Shown: positions 23,504 through 31,539 of the stretch, piece after piece | How positions within the stretch are numbered: the stretch's first letter is position 1 | How the letters are laid out: every line of letters begins with the position of its first letter | Virus record (IMG/VR): IMGVR_UViG_3300044977_000070 | Coordinates: 64,001 to 110,027 of that record | Direction: 5' to 3' (one strand) | DNA: 46,027 nt | DNA from: a virus | Made by a program: the position numbers and the translations under genes | Notes under the pieces: model-generated | Database searches by the model: none | The model's input: only the letters and a program-made list of their open reading frames with translations | What the model was told of the DNA's origin: nothing

Positions 23504-24466
23504 TCATACCACCGGGGCGGTGATGAAGCGACAAGCCTCGGCAAGACTTACAGAAAGCATGTCATTAAGTTTGAATGCATGCCGCGCAATCCACATGTAA
23601 TGTCGTGCCGTCCGTGCGGCAAATTTTAGATTGTCTTTGATCCATTGCGAGAGGCACAAGCCGAGTTTTTGACAAAGCCCCTTTGCTTCGGTGAGCAGCT
23701 GCCCGCAGGCGATCGCGGCCTTGACGGGTCTCTTGCATATCCGCAATCCCTTGCCCCATGCCTCCCCTATCTTGCCCGACAACTCGGCAAGTTTGCTGGC
23801 GTCTAGCGCCTGGGCTGGACCCTTCCCCTCGCGACGAAATGCGGTGTAAAGGTCGCCTGTTGCCTTCTCCGCAGTGCGGCGTTTGGTTAAACCCCCGAAA
23901 TAACTTTTGATTGCTGTAGCAATGTTGCCCGGCAACCCTGTCAAGCGGGAGAGACGTTCGTTAGTCGTCTCGCGCGTTCCGTCTTTGCGTCTCAGGCAAG
24001 GCTCCGCCATCCTCGCCCGACCCTCTTCCGTCTTCAATAGACTGAGGACTGCCTGCACTTCTATAGGCGCTCTGTCCAGTATGATTGGCTCTGCATCGTC
24101 CGCCGGCGCGTCCATATAATCTTCTATAGGAAGTTCGAATGCTGATCGGTTGGTACGCCCATTGGCGAGATCGGTAATATGGTTCATATAAAGTCTTTTG
24201 AAAAGGAACATGACTAATGGACGATCGGTAATGTATCGGTAGGATGTCATGACCGATACCGGCTCGCCTCGTTTGCGGGGACCTTTTGTCTGCTGCCCCT
24301 CGACTATGCGGTACCAGGTCAGGAACCCGTCCTCTATCAAATCGTTTATCGACATCCAATGAGCCACGCGCCAGTAGTTGGTGCGTGCGTAGTTGATCAT
24401 CCAGATTTTAGCAGGTTCGTCTATTTCCATGCGCGGCGGGAGTGGCAGGATGCGCCTTGCGACCAT
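23504..24466 (-). CDS. Sigma-factor-like protein fused to a DUF3102-like domain
   Basis: 320 residues. The N-terminal part (about 15-110) resembles sigma region 2: SINDLIEDGFLTWYRIVEG, then SYRYITDRPLVMFLFKRLYM. The C-terminal part (about 225-310) matches the layout of DUF3102: AIACGQLLTEAKGLCQKLG, LSQWIKDNLKF and ARTARHYMWIARHAF. A middle region holds TTNERLSRLTGLPGNIA, an HTH-like segment. It may redirect host RNA polymerase to phage promoters. Both halves are judged by pattern only; a profile search is needed. Confidence 0.6.
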   Translation of the reverse strand: MVARRILPLPPRMEIDEPAKIWMINYARTNYWRVAHWMSINDLIEDGFLTWYRIVEGQQTKGPRKRGEPVSVMTSYRYITDRPLVMFLFKRLYMNHITDLANGRTNRSAFELPIEDYMDAPADDAEPIILDRAPIEVQAVLSLLKTEEGRARMAEPCLRRKDGTRETTNERLSRLTGLPGNIATAIKSYFGGLTKRRTAEKATGDLYTAFRREGKGPAQALDASKLAELSGKIGEAWGKGLRICKRPVKAAIACGQLLTEAKGLCQKLGLCLSQWIKDNLKFAARTARHYMWIARHAFKLNDMLSVSLAEACRFITAPVV

Positions 24467-24573
24467 GTTGTTTCCTCATGAAGTTGGTAGTCTAAGCAAT
24501 GGGTGCGGGGGTTCCCGCGACGAGAAGCGGGCGGGTCACAGAAACGTTATAATTGATTACCTTTTATAAAAAA
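24467..24573 (-). promoter_or_regulatory. AT-rich gap after primase, possible promoter
   Basis: On the - strand TTGATT is followed after 18-20 bases by ATTATAAC, a weak sigma70-like pair, just before a GCCCGC/GCGGG stem. It would drive the sigma-like gene. Support is weak. Confidence 0.25.
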
Positions 24574-25596
24574 TCAAGCCCCTTTTCCTAAAACACGCAT
24601 TAGCGTGTCACGCGTCAATTCCCCCGGGTCCTTGATATGGGGTGGAAGGACTAAATGCCTAAGTCCCAGGGTTTTTAAATCCCGACTCATCCGCAACATG
24701 GCGTCCAATGTGCCTTGGTCCAGCATGAGGAATCGATTCCTGAAACGTGGCAGCAGTTGATAAAGCAAATCGACCTGTGCCTTGGATGCGCGGTTTGTGA
24801 ACAGGCAAGTAGCGACGACGCCGCTATTGCGTCCGAGCGTGCTGATCTTGAGTGCGTCGAAAGGCCCCTCTGTTATGATCAGCGTATCCACTGGTCCCCT
24901 CATAAGCTCGTCGTACCAAAGAAGGTAATCCGTAATCTTGCCGATCGCGGGTTTGTATCCCTCCTTTGCCGCCCTTTCTGGATCGGTGCTGAGTGTCCTA
25001 TAGCGAAGCGACTGATTCTCGGAAATTGTTCGTCCTATCCAGGTCACCAGCTTCCGTTCGAAGTTGACGGGGAATATAATGCGGTTGTTGTAGGCGCCGG
25101 TACGACAGAAGTAAACGTCGTAATAGTCTGTTAGGCATTCAATTGCATAATTGCTGAACCCGCGTTTCTGTAAGTATTTGGTAGCGAGCGCAAGGGATTG
25201 TCTAAAACCAATACGCTTGAACTCACTCGGAAATAGGAGAACGCGCTTTGGCGGCGTCTCGACAACGGGCGATAGTTTGCTCATGACAGCCCCCAGGAAA
25301 TCGGCAGGGATGTAGTTGTGTTGTCCGGTGATCGATAGCGCCTCGTCGATCGATATCCCAAGCAGGGCCGCGACGAGGCGCGTGGGATTGCGTCCCGAGT
25401 GATTAGGGCGACGCCAGCAATACCACCCCCCTCCTGTAAGACTAATGTGCATGTAGTCCATGCCCGTGGTGCTACTACACCACGGGCAATGGGTCATGAC
25501 ATTGTCCTTAGCCGGCGCCTTGCCGCGGCTGTCGTCACCCTCGGTGGAAAAGGGGATGTTGCGGGCCTGGAGAAAACTCAGCCAGTCGAATGGCAT
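24574..25596 (-). CDS. DNA primase, zinc-finger plus TOPRIM
   Basis: 340 residues. An N-terminal CHC2-type zinc finger is formed by HCPWCSS (about 36-42) and WYCWRRPNHSGRN; a catalytic core segment YNNRIIFPVNFERKLVTWIG follows; the TOPRIM acidic motif is LIITEGPFDALKI, with a second acidic strand FLMLDQGTLDAM. The layout is that of DnaG/T4 gp61-type primases but shorter than bacterial DnaG. It would prime lagging strands together with the DnaB-like helicase at 36424. Confidence 0.88.
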   Translation of the reverse strand: MPFDWLSFLQARNIPFSTEGDDSRGKAPAKDNVMTHCPWCSSTTGMDYMHISLTGGGWYCWRRPNHSGRNPTRLVAALLGISIDEALSITGQHNYIPADFLGAVMSKLSPVVETPPKRVLLFPSEFKRIGFRQSLALATKYLQKRGFSNYAIECLTDYYDVYFCRTGAYNNRIIFPVNFERKLVTWIGRTISENQSLRYRTLSTDPERAAKEGYKPAIGKITDYLLWYDELMRGPVDTLIITEGPFDALKISTLGRNSGVVATCLFTNRASKAQVDLLYQLLPRFRNRFLMLDQGTLDAMLRMSRDLKTLGLRHLVLPPHIKDPGELTRDTLMRVLGKGA

Positions 25597-25598
25597 TT

Positions 25599-25868
25599 TT
25601 ATCCCGCCTGGAATGAGGCGCAGATAACTCCTTTGATTTCCTTTTTGGCCGTTCCAATATGCTTGACGGTTATTTTATCAAGTGGCGCCCATGTATCGTC
25701 ATTATAAGTGCCGCCACCACCATGGCCGACCCAATGTTTGCCATCCCACTTGAGATCGCCATAAGGATGAGTGAGGCGCGCCATTTCCTCGTTTTTTGCC
25801 GCACAAACAAAATTATTAAAAGTATCATAACCGCCGTCGTCGGTTCGGGTCACAAGAAAAAGTTTCAT
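25599..25868 (-). CDS. Small hypothetical protein upstream of primase
   Basis: 89 residues, beta-rich, with LFLVTRTDDGGYDTFNNFV, an ARLTHPYGDLKW segment and a WAPLDKITVKHIG strand. Similar small proteins recur in phages of alphaproteobacteria, without function. It ends three bases before the primase start. Confidence 0.6.
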   Translation of the reverse strand: MKLFLVTRTDDGGYDTFNNFVCAAKNEEMARLTHPYGDLKWDGKHWVGHGGGGTYNDDTWAPLDKITVKHIGTAKKEIKGVICASFQAG

Positions 25869-26086
25869 TTCGCGAATTCCTTTGCAATCTTGGCTAGGCG
25901 CTTATTGTAGTCAGGACTGCCTGGAATAGTTAACCAAGTTGGGTCCGTCTTTGCCTTATTGATCCGAAAGGCCATGTCCGCAGCCTCACTGGCAACTACT
26001 TCGTACTCGCTGAAAGGATTGTTAGGGTCGGGGGTTATTTTCAGCAATAGAAGGACGATCTGTTCTACTATTTCCTCATTTGTCAT
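25865..26086 (-). CDS. Small helical hypothetical protein
   Basis: 73 residues, mostly helical (EEIVEQIVLLLLKITPDPNN, SEAADMAFRINKAK). Its stop overlaps the next gene by four bases (ATGA). No recognised family. Confidence 0.5.
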   Translation of the reverse strand: MTNEEIVEQIVLLLLKITPDPNNPFSEYEVVASEAADMAFRINKAKTDPTWLTIPGSPDYNKRLAKIAKEFAK

Positions 26087-26233
26087 TTACACCCCTCCCA
26101 GCGAGGCGTGATAGAGCAGGCACAACGCGATTACTAGCGAGGTTACGAAGACCGGAGCAAAGATGTTGTCGACTATTTGACTCCATTCCTCGTGGAAGTT
26201 TGTCTCGCGGTATTTCCTATCAGGTATTTGCAT
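26087..26233 (-). CDS. Very small single-pass membrane protein
   Basis: 48 residues from the ATG at 26233, which has AAAGGCG upstream. The first half is charged (RKYRETNFHEEWSQ) and the second half is a membrane segment (VFVTSLVIALCLLYHA). It overlaps the zinc-ribbon gene at 26173 in another frame by 61 bases. Confidence 0.5.
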   Translation of the reverse strand: MQIPDRKYRETNFHEEWSQIVDNIFAPVFVTSLVIALCLLYHASLGGV

Positions 26234-26355
26234 GGCACGCCTTTCGGCAGAGGACAAACAACCCATTTGCCCCCCGCGTTTCGAATGTTGATTGTCTTGC
26301 CGCATTGGCAGCGAAGGGGGACAGAAGCCCCCTTCAACTTGGCATCGCGCTTCAC
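26173..26355 (-). CDS. Small zinc-ribbon protein with GTG start
   Basis: 60 residues. A Cys pattern CQCGKTINI, then VVCPLPKGVPC suggests a zinc ribbon. The start is GTG, overlapping the TGA of the upstream gene (GTGA), which supports coupled translation. Function unknown. Confidence 0.6.
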   Translation of the reverse strand: MKRDAKLKGASVPLRCQCGKTINIRNAGGKWVVCPLPKGVPCKYLIGNTARQTSTRNGVK

Positions 26356-26801
26356 TTGGCGACTTTCAGGTTCGGTTTCTGTTCCTGATCCGCAGCGAGG
26401 TATCGGACGTCCGTCACCTTGTCAAGTGAGAGCTTCATGCAGAGCTTTTCGAACCGACATTGCAAACTTGATATCGCGTTCAATGCGGTCGCTAGATTTG
26501 ATTGAAGCGTCTTTACCTGACTTTCCAACGCTTCAATTTGTCTGGCATTCCCTAACGCCGCCATCCCACGAAGGACATTCACCCGTCTTGGGGGGTCGAG
26601 ATCGAGGCGGAGTCCGGAGATCGTCACGGCGGGCAGCTTTCCCTCGACACCGACCTCCTGTGCTACGCGTGCGTCGGACCATTCGGGATCATATGCCCAT
26701 ACCCCGTCGCTGTCTGGAACGGACCGCATATGTTGTTCTATCAGGGCCGCGGCCTTGATAACCTGTTGGCGGGTCATTTTCGTAAATGCCTTGGTAGTCA
26801 T
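26352..26801 (-). CDS. HTH plus coiled-coil protein
   Basis: 149 residues. An N-terminal region (RQQVIKAAALIEQH, then WSDARVAQEVGV) looks like a helix-turn-helix, followed by a coiled coil (ARQIEALESQVKTLQSNLA). GAGGAGG precedes the ATG at 26801. Could be a small transcription regulator; no family is recognised. Confidence 0.55.
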   Translation of the reverse strand: MTTKAFTKMTRQQVIKAAALIEQHMRSVPDSDGVWAYDPEWSDARVAQEVGVEGKLPAVTISGLRLDLDPPRRVNVLRGMAALGNARQIEALESQVKTLQSNLATALNAISSLQCRFEKLCMKLSLDKVTDVRYLAADQEQKPNLKVAK

Positions 26802-26823
26802 TTTTTGCCTCCTCTTTTGTTGG

Positions 26824-27018
26824 TCATTTGTAAAGAACACTACGGTGACACGCCGTTTCGATTGCCTTCCACAGGACGCGAAACGGCGTGCTTTGTTCGA
26901 ATGAGCTCGCCACAAGGTCTGGATTGTTCTTCTTCATGGCGTCCATTTCCGCCTGGAGGTCTGCCGCCTCGCGCCAATCAAGCGCGAGGTTGGCAATCTT
27001 TTCATATACGGAGTTCAT
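26824..27018 (-). CDS. Small helical hypothetical protein
   Basis: 64 residues with a helical N-terminus (KIANLALDWREAADLQAEM). GAGGAGGG precedes the ATG, which overlaps the stop of the next upstream gene (ATGA). No recognised family. Confidence 0.55.
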   Translation of the reverse strand: MNSVYEKIANLALDWREAADLQAEMDAMKKNNPDLVASSFEQSTPFRVLWKAIETACHRSVLYK

Positions 27019-27182
27019 CCCTCCTCCTCGATAACGCGAATTATATCGCCGATAGCTAAGGTCCAATCGGCGAGTGCGTCGTGGATTGCTGTTGATAGTT
27101 CGGGTGAGTTCGCGTCCGTTGCCCAAACTCGTTCACGTCCAATCTCACCGCCCGAGTTTGATAAGGTTACAAATATTTTCAT
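27015..27182 (-). CDS. Small MKI-family hypothetical protein
   Basis: 55 residues beginning MKIFVTLSNSGGEIG and ending ADWTLAIGDIIRVIEEEG. A related but disrupted copy lies at 28325-28697 (MKIAVILENS... and DDWILSVGDTIRIVELT), so this is a small phage paralogue family. It overlaps both neighbours by four bases. Confidence 0.6.
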   Translation of the reverse strand: MKIFVTLSNSGGEIGRERVWATDANSPELSTAIHDALADWTLAIGDIIRVIEEEG

Positions 27183-27844
27183 TGTGCTGTCTCCAGTTGT
27201 CGATATTGGTCCCAATGCGGACGCATGAGCAGGGCGACCATGCCGCCCTTAGATACGGCGAACACCCATAGGTTAGGGTCTGCCGCCGCGGCTGCCGCCT
27301 CGGAGAATGTTTTGTGTTCGCTGACGATCGCGTCCTCCCTGTAGGCGCCTTTTGGCCCTTTCTTGACTGTGCCGTTGGGGCGCACCACGCGAAATACCGT
27401 CGCCCGCTTAAGGGCGTCTCGCGGCGACGGACCTTCTACATCCCGCAGGTTCTCATTGCTGGTATGACTTTCCTTACCCCAAGGTTTCGCTACGTCCCAT
27501 TTGACTGTAGATACCTGTTCGCCCTCTGCCACGACGCTGCCATGCACGTTGGGCTCGGACACGTCATAGACGCGTCGCTTGGCAGCGGCAGGGAGATTCT
27601 TTCCCCTCAACTTCGCGACGCCCTTCTCTTTCTTGCCGTCCGGGACAACGACTTTCTCTTCTGGGACGGCGTCGGGGGGCGATGCCTTCTTTTCGAACCC
27701 CCGGAACCAGGCAAGGACATTGCTTTCCCTGAGCCACGGGAACTTGTCCGTTTGCGACAGCGCCCATTTCTTCGCTGCCTCCGGTCCTTCCGTATTGTAT
27801 ATCTCGCGCGTACGTCCGCGCAGGCTGTCAGGTTTCTTTCCCAT
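27179..27844 (-). CDS. Basic hypothetical protein downstream of hairpin H1
   Basis: 221 residues. The N-terminal part (REIYNTEGPEAAKKWALSQ) is a small helical domain, the middle is Lys/Pro-rich and probably disordered, and the C-terminus (ATVFRVVRPNGTVKKGPKG, then WVFAVSKGG) is beta-rich. GGAGG precedes the ATG at 27844, six bases after hairpin H1. Function unknown. Confidence 0.55.
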   Translation of the reverse strand: MGKKPDSLRGRTREIYNTEGPEAAKKWALSQTDKFPWLRESNVLAWFRGFEKKASPPDAVPEEKVVVPDGKKEKGVAKLRGKNLPAAAKRRVYDVSEPNVHGSVVAEGEQVSTVKWDVAKPWGKESHTSNENLRDVEGPSPRDALKRATVFRVVRPNGTVKKGPKGAYREDAIVSEHKTFSEAAAAAADPNLWVFAVSKGGMVALLMRPHWDQYRQLETAQ

Positions 27845-27856
27845 TGATTCCTCCAA

Positions 27857-27908
27857 TGATTGCCGTGATTGCCCTCCCCCGGTGAGGGAAGGGCAATGGC
27901 TGCAATCA
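27857..27908 (-). repeat. Intergenic hairpin H1
   Basis: Conserved outer arms TGATTGC (27857-27863) and GCAATCA (27902-27908) enclose an inner ATTGCCC/GGGCAAT stem. The TGA stop of the 27906 gene lies inside the arm. Confidence 0.75.
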
Positions 27909-28058
27909 CAAATGCGACAAAGTCAACAAACGAAAGGCAATGAGGGCGAACGCGACGACGCACGCCGCGATCCCCGTTCCCATGCCAACCCAATAACTTC
28001 TCACCTCGTCCCTGTATGCCTCGGCCAACATCCGATCGTCTTCGTCAAACACGGTCAT
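27906..28058 (-). CDS. Small single-pass membrane protein
   Basis: 50 residues: an acidic N-terminus (DEDDRMLAEAYRDEVRS) and a membrane segment (GTGIAACVVAFALIAFRLL). AAGGGGGA precedes the ATG at 28058. Its TGA is part of hairpin H1. Confidence 0.6.
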   Translation of the reverse strand: MTVFDEDDRMLAEAYRDEVRSYWVGMGTGIAACVVAFALIAFRLLTLSHL

Positions 28059-28249
28059 TGTGGACTTCCCCCTTTGAACAATGGCGGCAAGTCCGATTGG
28101 ACCTCTCGCCGGCATTGTTTGCGTATCTTTTTGACTTGCGACATGGTCGTAGCGCGAACGGTTGTGCAATTGTTGTCGTCGCGGATAGTGACGATATAAA
28201 ACTTCTGATGTTTGCCGAACCCTACATGGGTTTTGTAACGGACTTGCAT
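28055..28249 (-). CDS. Small basic hypothetical protein
   Basis: 64 residues, basic, with FYIVTIRDDNNCTTVRATT and a Lys/Arg-rich end (QVKKIRKQCRREV). GGAGGAGG precedes the start at 28249, just after hairpin H2. ATGA overlap with the next gene. No recognised family. Confidence 0.6.
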   Translation of the reverse strand: MQVRYKTHVGFGKHQKFYIVTIRDDNNCTTVRATTMSQVKKIRKQCRREVQSDLPPLFKGGSPQ

Positions 28250-28275
28250 TGTTCTTCCTCCTCCTCCTAGGGGCA

Positions 28276-28327
28276 TGATTGCCGCAATTGCCCTCCTCCA
28301 GGAAGGGAAGGGCAATGACTCCAATCA
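28276..28327 (-). repeat. Intergenic hairpin H2
   Basis: Outer arms TGATTG (28276-28281) and CAATCA (28322-28327) with inner ATTGCCCT/AGGGCAAT stem. One outer position differs from the consensus. The TGA in the arm is the stop of the MKI-family 3' frame. Confidence 0.7.
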
Positions 28328-28697
28328 CGTTAATTCAACTATCCGGATTGTGTCGCCAACCGAGAGTATCCAATCGTCGAGGGCCTCCTTGATTGTCTCC
28401 GATTCCGTCGGACTTAAAGGAGAGGCGGCCGATGCTGCCGTGATATGAATTGCTGCATTCGAGCGAGCAAAAAAATCGATGGGGAGCGATATGCGGCTCT
28501 GTACTGTATTTGGCCAGCGGCCGATCAGCCTGCTCGCACCAATCGCATTTCTTGTTGGTCATTGAATAAATCCCTCCGCGTACCATGGTCGCGTCATTTA
28601 TCCCTCCGTGCGCCGTTTGTTCCGCTGGAACCTCTATTATCCTGCGGTCAAGTTCACTGCCTGGGGAATTTTCTAATATTACAGCGATTTTCATCAT
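28325..28697 (-). pseudogene. MKI-family gene apparently split by an inserted zinc-finger mini-gene
   Basis: The 5' end encodes MKIAVILENSPGSELDRR, like the intact paralogue at 27015. The matching 3' end (EALDDWILSVGDTIRIVELT) is in a different frame and ends at the TGA within hairpin H2. Between them lies the MTNKKC mini-gene at 28335-28562. Two near-identical CGGAGGGAT blocks with ATGs (about 28565-28605) flank the junction. I read this as an old insertion that broke the gene; a frameshifted but functional product cannot be excluded. Confidence 0.5.
28335..28562 (-). CDS. Small zinc-finger protein (MTNKKC)
   Basis: 75 residues with a CDWC pair (6-9) and a later FCSLECSNSYHGS segment, the layout of small FCS/MYM-like or C4 zinc fingers. 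CGGAGGGA lies upstream of the ATG at 28562. The last third overlaps the conserved 3' frame of the split MKI-family gene and may be extra sequence. Confidence 0.5.
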   Translation of the reverse strand: MTNKKCDWCEQADRPLAKYSTEPHIAPHRFFCSLECSNSYHGSIGRLSFKSDGIGDNQGGPRRLDTLGWRHNPDS

Positions 28698-28714
28698 TTC
28701 ATCTTCCTTCTGCT

Positions 28715-28764
28715 TGATTGCCGTTTGTGTCCTTCCGCCTTTGGAAGGACACAGGCTGCAATCA
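28715..28764 (-). repeat. Intergenic hairpin H3
   Basis: Outer arms TGATTGC (28715-28721) and GCAATCA (28758-28764); perfect 11-bp inner stem TGTGTCCTTCC/GGAAGGACACA. Follows directly after the TAA of the 28765 gene. Confidence 0.8.
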
Positions 28765-29637
28765 TTACGCGAGTCTTGCGACCTTGGTGCCCGCTGCCGC
28801 CACCGCGGCCTCGCGCTTTCTGCGTCGTCTCGTCTCGACGCCTTTGCGAGCGGCGAGTTGTCGGGGCGTCAACTTCGGCTTGCGAACCGGGGCAGGTTGC
28901 GCGACCGGCTGCGTCGTGGCGGGTTTGTGACCAGCCGCGAGCAGCAGCAGCAACGCCAACATGTCTGGCGCTGTCGCCAATACCAGAATCGCAACGTGCG
29001 TCACCGTCTCGGGGCTCGTCCCGGTTGCCGCTGCAATGAACGCCACCGCGGCGAACTCGGTTCCGGCCTGAACCTTGGTGCCCTCCACCTTCGCGGCGGC
29101 GACCTTGGCCTCTCCCAACTTGGCAATCAGGGCGTCCCGCTCCACAGTTGCCTTGACGACGATCTTCTGCGCTGCCTCTGCGCGGCCCTTGTTCGCCCGC
29201 GCCTTGAGTTGCATCTCTTGCGCAGCCGACAACTCCTTCTCCGCCGCCTTCAATTGACGTTCGATCAGGGCGACTTGGGAGTCGACAACGGCCGTGGTGA
29301 CCGTCGCCGTCGCCTGTTGCCCGATCACCTGGTGTTCGTATGCGCCGCTCAGGAATCCGCTCACGCCCGCGACGTTCGCCAGCATGAGAACGCCGCCTGC
29401 CGCCCCGAGCGCCCAACGCAATGGTCGGGGAATGGGACGGTGCAGGTTTGAAAAGGCAGTCAATTTGCCCGCCTCGAATAATGCGCCCATGGCGCCCACC
29501 ACCAATTCTCCCCCCGGGACCAACTTCGTGAGTCCCCAAGTTGCTACCGCGCCGCTGAACGTCGCCAGCGATATTGCGGTGCCGCGCGTCCACAAACGCA
29601 GGGCGCGGCCCGTGTCTGTCGTCTCCGTCTTTTTCAT
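28765..29637 (-). CDS. Membrane protein with central coiled coil
   Basis: 290 residues: N-terminal membrane segments (TAISLATFSGAVATWGLTKL, WALGAAGGVLMLANVAGVSG), a long coiled coil (ALIERQLKAAEKELSAAQEM), another hydrophobic segment (APDMLALLLLLAAG) and a Lys/Arg-rich tail with TPRQLAARKG. It may be a membrane-associated structural or injection-related protein. No family recognised. Confidence 0.55.
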   Translation of the reverse strand: MKKTETTDTGRALRLWTRGTAISLATFSGAVATWGLTKLVPGGELVVGAMGALFEAGKLTAFSNLHRPIPRPLRWALGAAGGVLMLANVAGVSGFLSGAYEHQVIGQQATATVTTAVVDSQVALIERQLKAAEKELSAAQEMQLKARANKGRAEAAQKIVVKATVERDALIAKLGEAKVAAAKVEGTKVQAGTEFAAVAFIAAATGTSPETVTHVAILVLATAPDMLALLLLLAAGHKPATTQPVAQPAPVRKPKLTPRQLAARKGVETRRRRKREAAVAAAGTKVARLA

Positions 29638-29660
29638 ACCCTTTCTCCCCAGATTGGCAT

Positions 29661-29706
29661 AATTGCCGGCAGGACGTCCCGTTGCCGAGGCGTCCTAACT
29701 GCAATT
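29661..29706 (-). repeat. Intergenic hairpin H4
   Basis: Outer arms AATTGC (29661-29666) and GCAATT (29701-29706), a compensated variant of the consensus; inner AGGACG/CGTCCT stem. Confidence 0.7.
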
Positions 29707-29710
29707 CACT

Positions 29711-31222
29711 TTATGCAGCAACGGGAACGTGGATGAGTTCCTGTTGTGCGCGGGTATAGGCAACATAGATCAGGTTTGCTTCCTGCGCTTGCTGCCATTC
29801 CTTGCGTGCCCACGGGCTCGGCATGTACTTATTGCCGCCGAGAATGAACACGCGTGGCCATTCCCGCCCCTTCGACTTGTGGACAGTGGAAAGGGTCAGG
29901 GTCTTTTTCGCTGTGCCGTTATCGTCCGCGTCCTGGAACATCGTCAGGATCTTGTTTTTTAGCTCGTCGACCGTTTTGCATTGGTCGGCAATAGCCAGTG
30001 CAGTGTCGACCCTGTCAATCAGCGCCTCGGCCTGGGTTTCCTTGCCCTTTGCGATCAACTTTTGGCTTTCGTTGTCCTTGTAGGCCTCAAGTTTGTCGCG
30101 CAGAACAGGGAGGGTCTTTGCCTTGTAGCGATTAACGAGCTTGAGCAGCCCCGCGCCGATTTCCCGCCCCTCGACATGACAGGCGATGCCGGCGCGGATC
30201 AGTGAGAACGCTTTCTTGACGAGAGGCGCTGTCAACCGACACAGGATTGCATCGGACGGGGTTAGTGATTGTTTCGTCAGGTCGTTTTCGGCGATGGTGC
30301 GCACAACCCCGTCCGGCGCCGTTTCGTGCGCCTGGATATGGGCAACGTATTTTTGCGCCTCAACAACTACCGTCTTGGGACAACGATAGGTGGCGGTCAA
30401 GGGCAATGTCGTGCAGTTGAAGTCTTTAATGATTTGGTCGATAGCGTCGCTATCCGCCCCCGTGAATCCGTAAATTGCCTGGTGGCGATCGCCGACAAAC
30501 ACGGCGCGTCCATTGCTCTTAAGCATTTTGCGGGCAAGTGCGCGACGCGCAGGATTGGTGTCCTGCGCCTCGTCCACCAATACCCATTCGTTTTCCCACA
30601 TCTTGCAGCCCGAATAGACGGGCATATAGATCATATCGTCGAAGTCGATCAGCGTGGGGGCGAGGTTGATATGATAACGCAGGGCGCGCTTTGCGGCGGC
30701 GACGCCCTTCTCCAAGTACTCCTGATTTTCGATCTCATAAGCGAGATCGAAGTGATCGATAATGTTCCACCATTGGCTGTCGTCGTCGATCGATCCGTGA
30801 ACCCCCAATGCGCGTTGCTTGGCGAGAGATACGAGCTTCAACACGAAGTCGTGCAATGCCTCAGAGACGCCGGCCTTGGTCATCTCTTCGCAGGTTTTGA
30901 CTGCCTTTTCGTTTTTACTGGCGACTACTACTTTTGGGTGAACGCGACGCCATGCATTGAGGCCGAATGAGTGAAACGTCCCGACGCGGATACGATTATT
31001 GGAGATCCCCGCCTCGGCAACCTTCGCTTCGATCTCGCGGGCGATTTTCTTGTTATATGCGGTAAAGGCGACGCTGCCTTCCGTATTGGCGAGCAATGCA
31101 ACGAGTGTCGTCGTCTTGCCTGCGCCGGCCACCGCCTCGATAAAGGCGCTGCCCTTGCCGTTTTTCGTCCATTCGATGACCGCCGCTTGTTGCGGCGAGG
31201 GGGTGAATGTCTTTTTACTCAT
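29711..31222 (-). CDS. UvrD/Rep-type superfamily 1 DNA helicase
   Basis: 503 residues. Q-motif region FTPSPQQAAVIEW, Walker A AVAGAGKTTT (about 29-38), VGTFHSFGLNAW, Walker B LVDEAQDTNP, motif III GDRHQAIYGFTGAD, motif IV TATYRCPKTV, motif V LSTVHKSKGREW and motif VI YVAYTRAQQEL are all visible. It is compact, like phage Dda-type helicases. AAAGGAGACG precedes the start at 31222, just after hairpin H5; the track upstream of this ATG is shadow sequence. Confidence 0.93.
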   Translation of the reverse strand: MSKKTFTPSPQQAAVIEWTKNGKGSAFIEAVAGAGKTTTLVALLANTEGSVAFTAYNKKIAREIEAKVAEAGISNNRIRVGTFHSFGLNAWRRVHPKVVVASKNEKAVKTCEEMTKAGVSEALHDFVLKLVSLAKQRALGVHGSIDDDSQWWNIIDHFDLAYEIENQEYLEKGVAAAKRALRYHINLAPTLIDFDDMIYMPVYSGCKMWENEWVLVDEAQDTNPARRALARKMLKSNGRAVFVGDRHQAIYGFTGADSDAIDQIIKDFNCTTLPLTATYRCPKTVVVEAQKYVAHIQAHETAPDGVVRTIAENDLTKQSLTPSDAILCRLTAPLVKKAFSLIRAGIACHVEGREIGAGLLKLVNRYKAKTLPVLRDKLEAYKDNESQKLIAKGKETQAEALIDRVDTALAIADQCKTVDELKNKILTMFQDADDNGTAKKTLTLSTVHKSKGREWPRVFILGGNKYMPSPWARKEWQQAQEANLIYVAYTRAQQELIHVPVAA

Positions 31223-31237
31223 GTTCGTCTCCTTTTT

Positions 31238-31283
31238 TGATTGCCGTTCATGCCCTCCCGTAGAAGGACATGGGCTGCAATCA
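31238..31283 (-). repeat. Intergenic hairpin H5
   Basis: Outer arms TGATTGC (31238-31244) and GCAATCA (31277-31283); inner CATGCCCT/AGGACATG with one mismatch. Contains the TGA of the 31281 gene. Confidence 0.75.
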
Positions 31284-31469
31284 ACCGTGGCGATATTGTT
31301 GATACTCGTTGACGCGGATCGTCTTGACGGCGCCGCGTCGATAGTGGTGAAGGACGGAGGCGGTTGCCGATCCTGCCCAATAGGCCTCAAGAGCGGATTT
31401 GGCATTCCGCATCTCGTCCAACTGGTCGGCCTTGGCGTCCTGGGCATTGATTTGGATTTGAGTGCGCAT
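31281..31469 (-). CDS. Small hypothetical protein
   Basis: 62 residues (NAQDAKADQLDEMRNAKSAL, then HHYRRGAVKTIRV). AAGAGGAAAC precedes the ATG at 31469. Bounded by hairpins H6 upstream and H5 downstream. No recognised family. Confidence 0.55.
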   Translation of the reverse strand: MRTQIQINAQDAKADQLDEMRNAKSALEAYWAGSATASVLHHYRRGAVKTIRVNEYQQYRHG

Positions 31470-31491
31470 CTGTCGTTTCCTCTTGTCGGCT

Positions 31492-31539
31492 TGATTGCCG
31501 TTCAGCCGTCCCGTTGTCGAGGCGGCTAGGCTGCAATCA
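31492..31539 (-). repeat. Intergenic hairpin H6
   Basis: Outer arms TGATTGC (31492-31498) and GCAATCA (31533-31539); inner AGCCG/CGGCT stem. Contains the TGA of the 31537 gene. Confidence 0.75.

Noticed and set aside
28585-29704. Long + and - strand ORFs (over 280 codons) across the 28765 membrane-protein gene
   Set aside because: They are Arg/Gly-rich shadows of a GC-rich gene; the gene bounded by hairpins with a good start is preferred.
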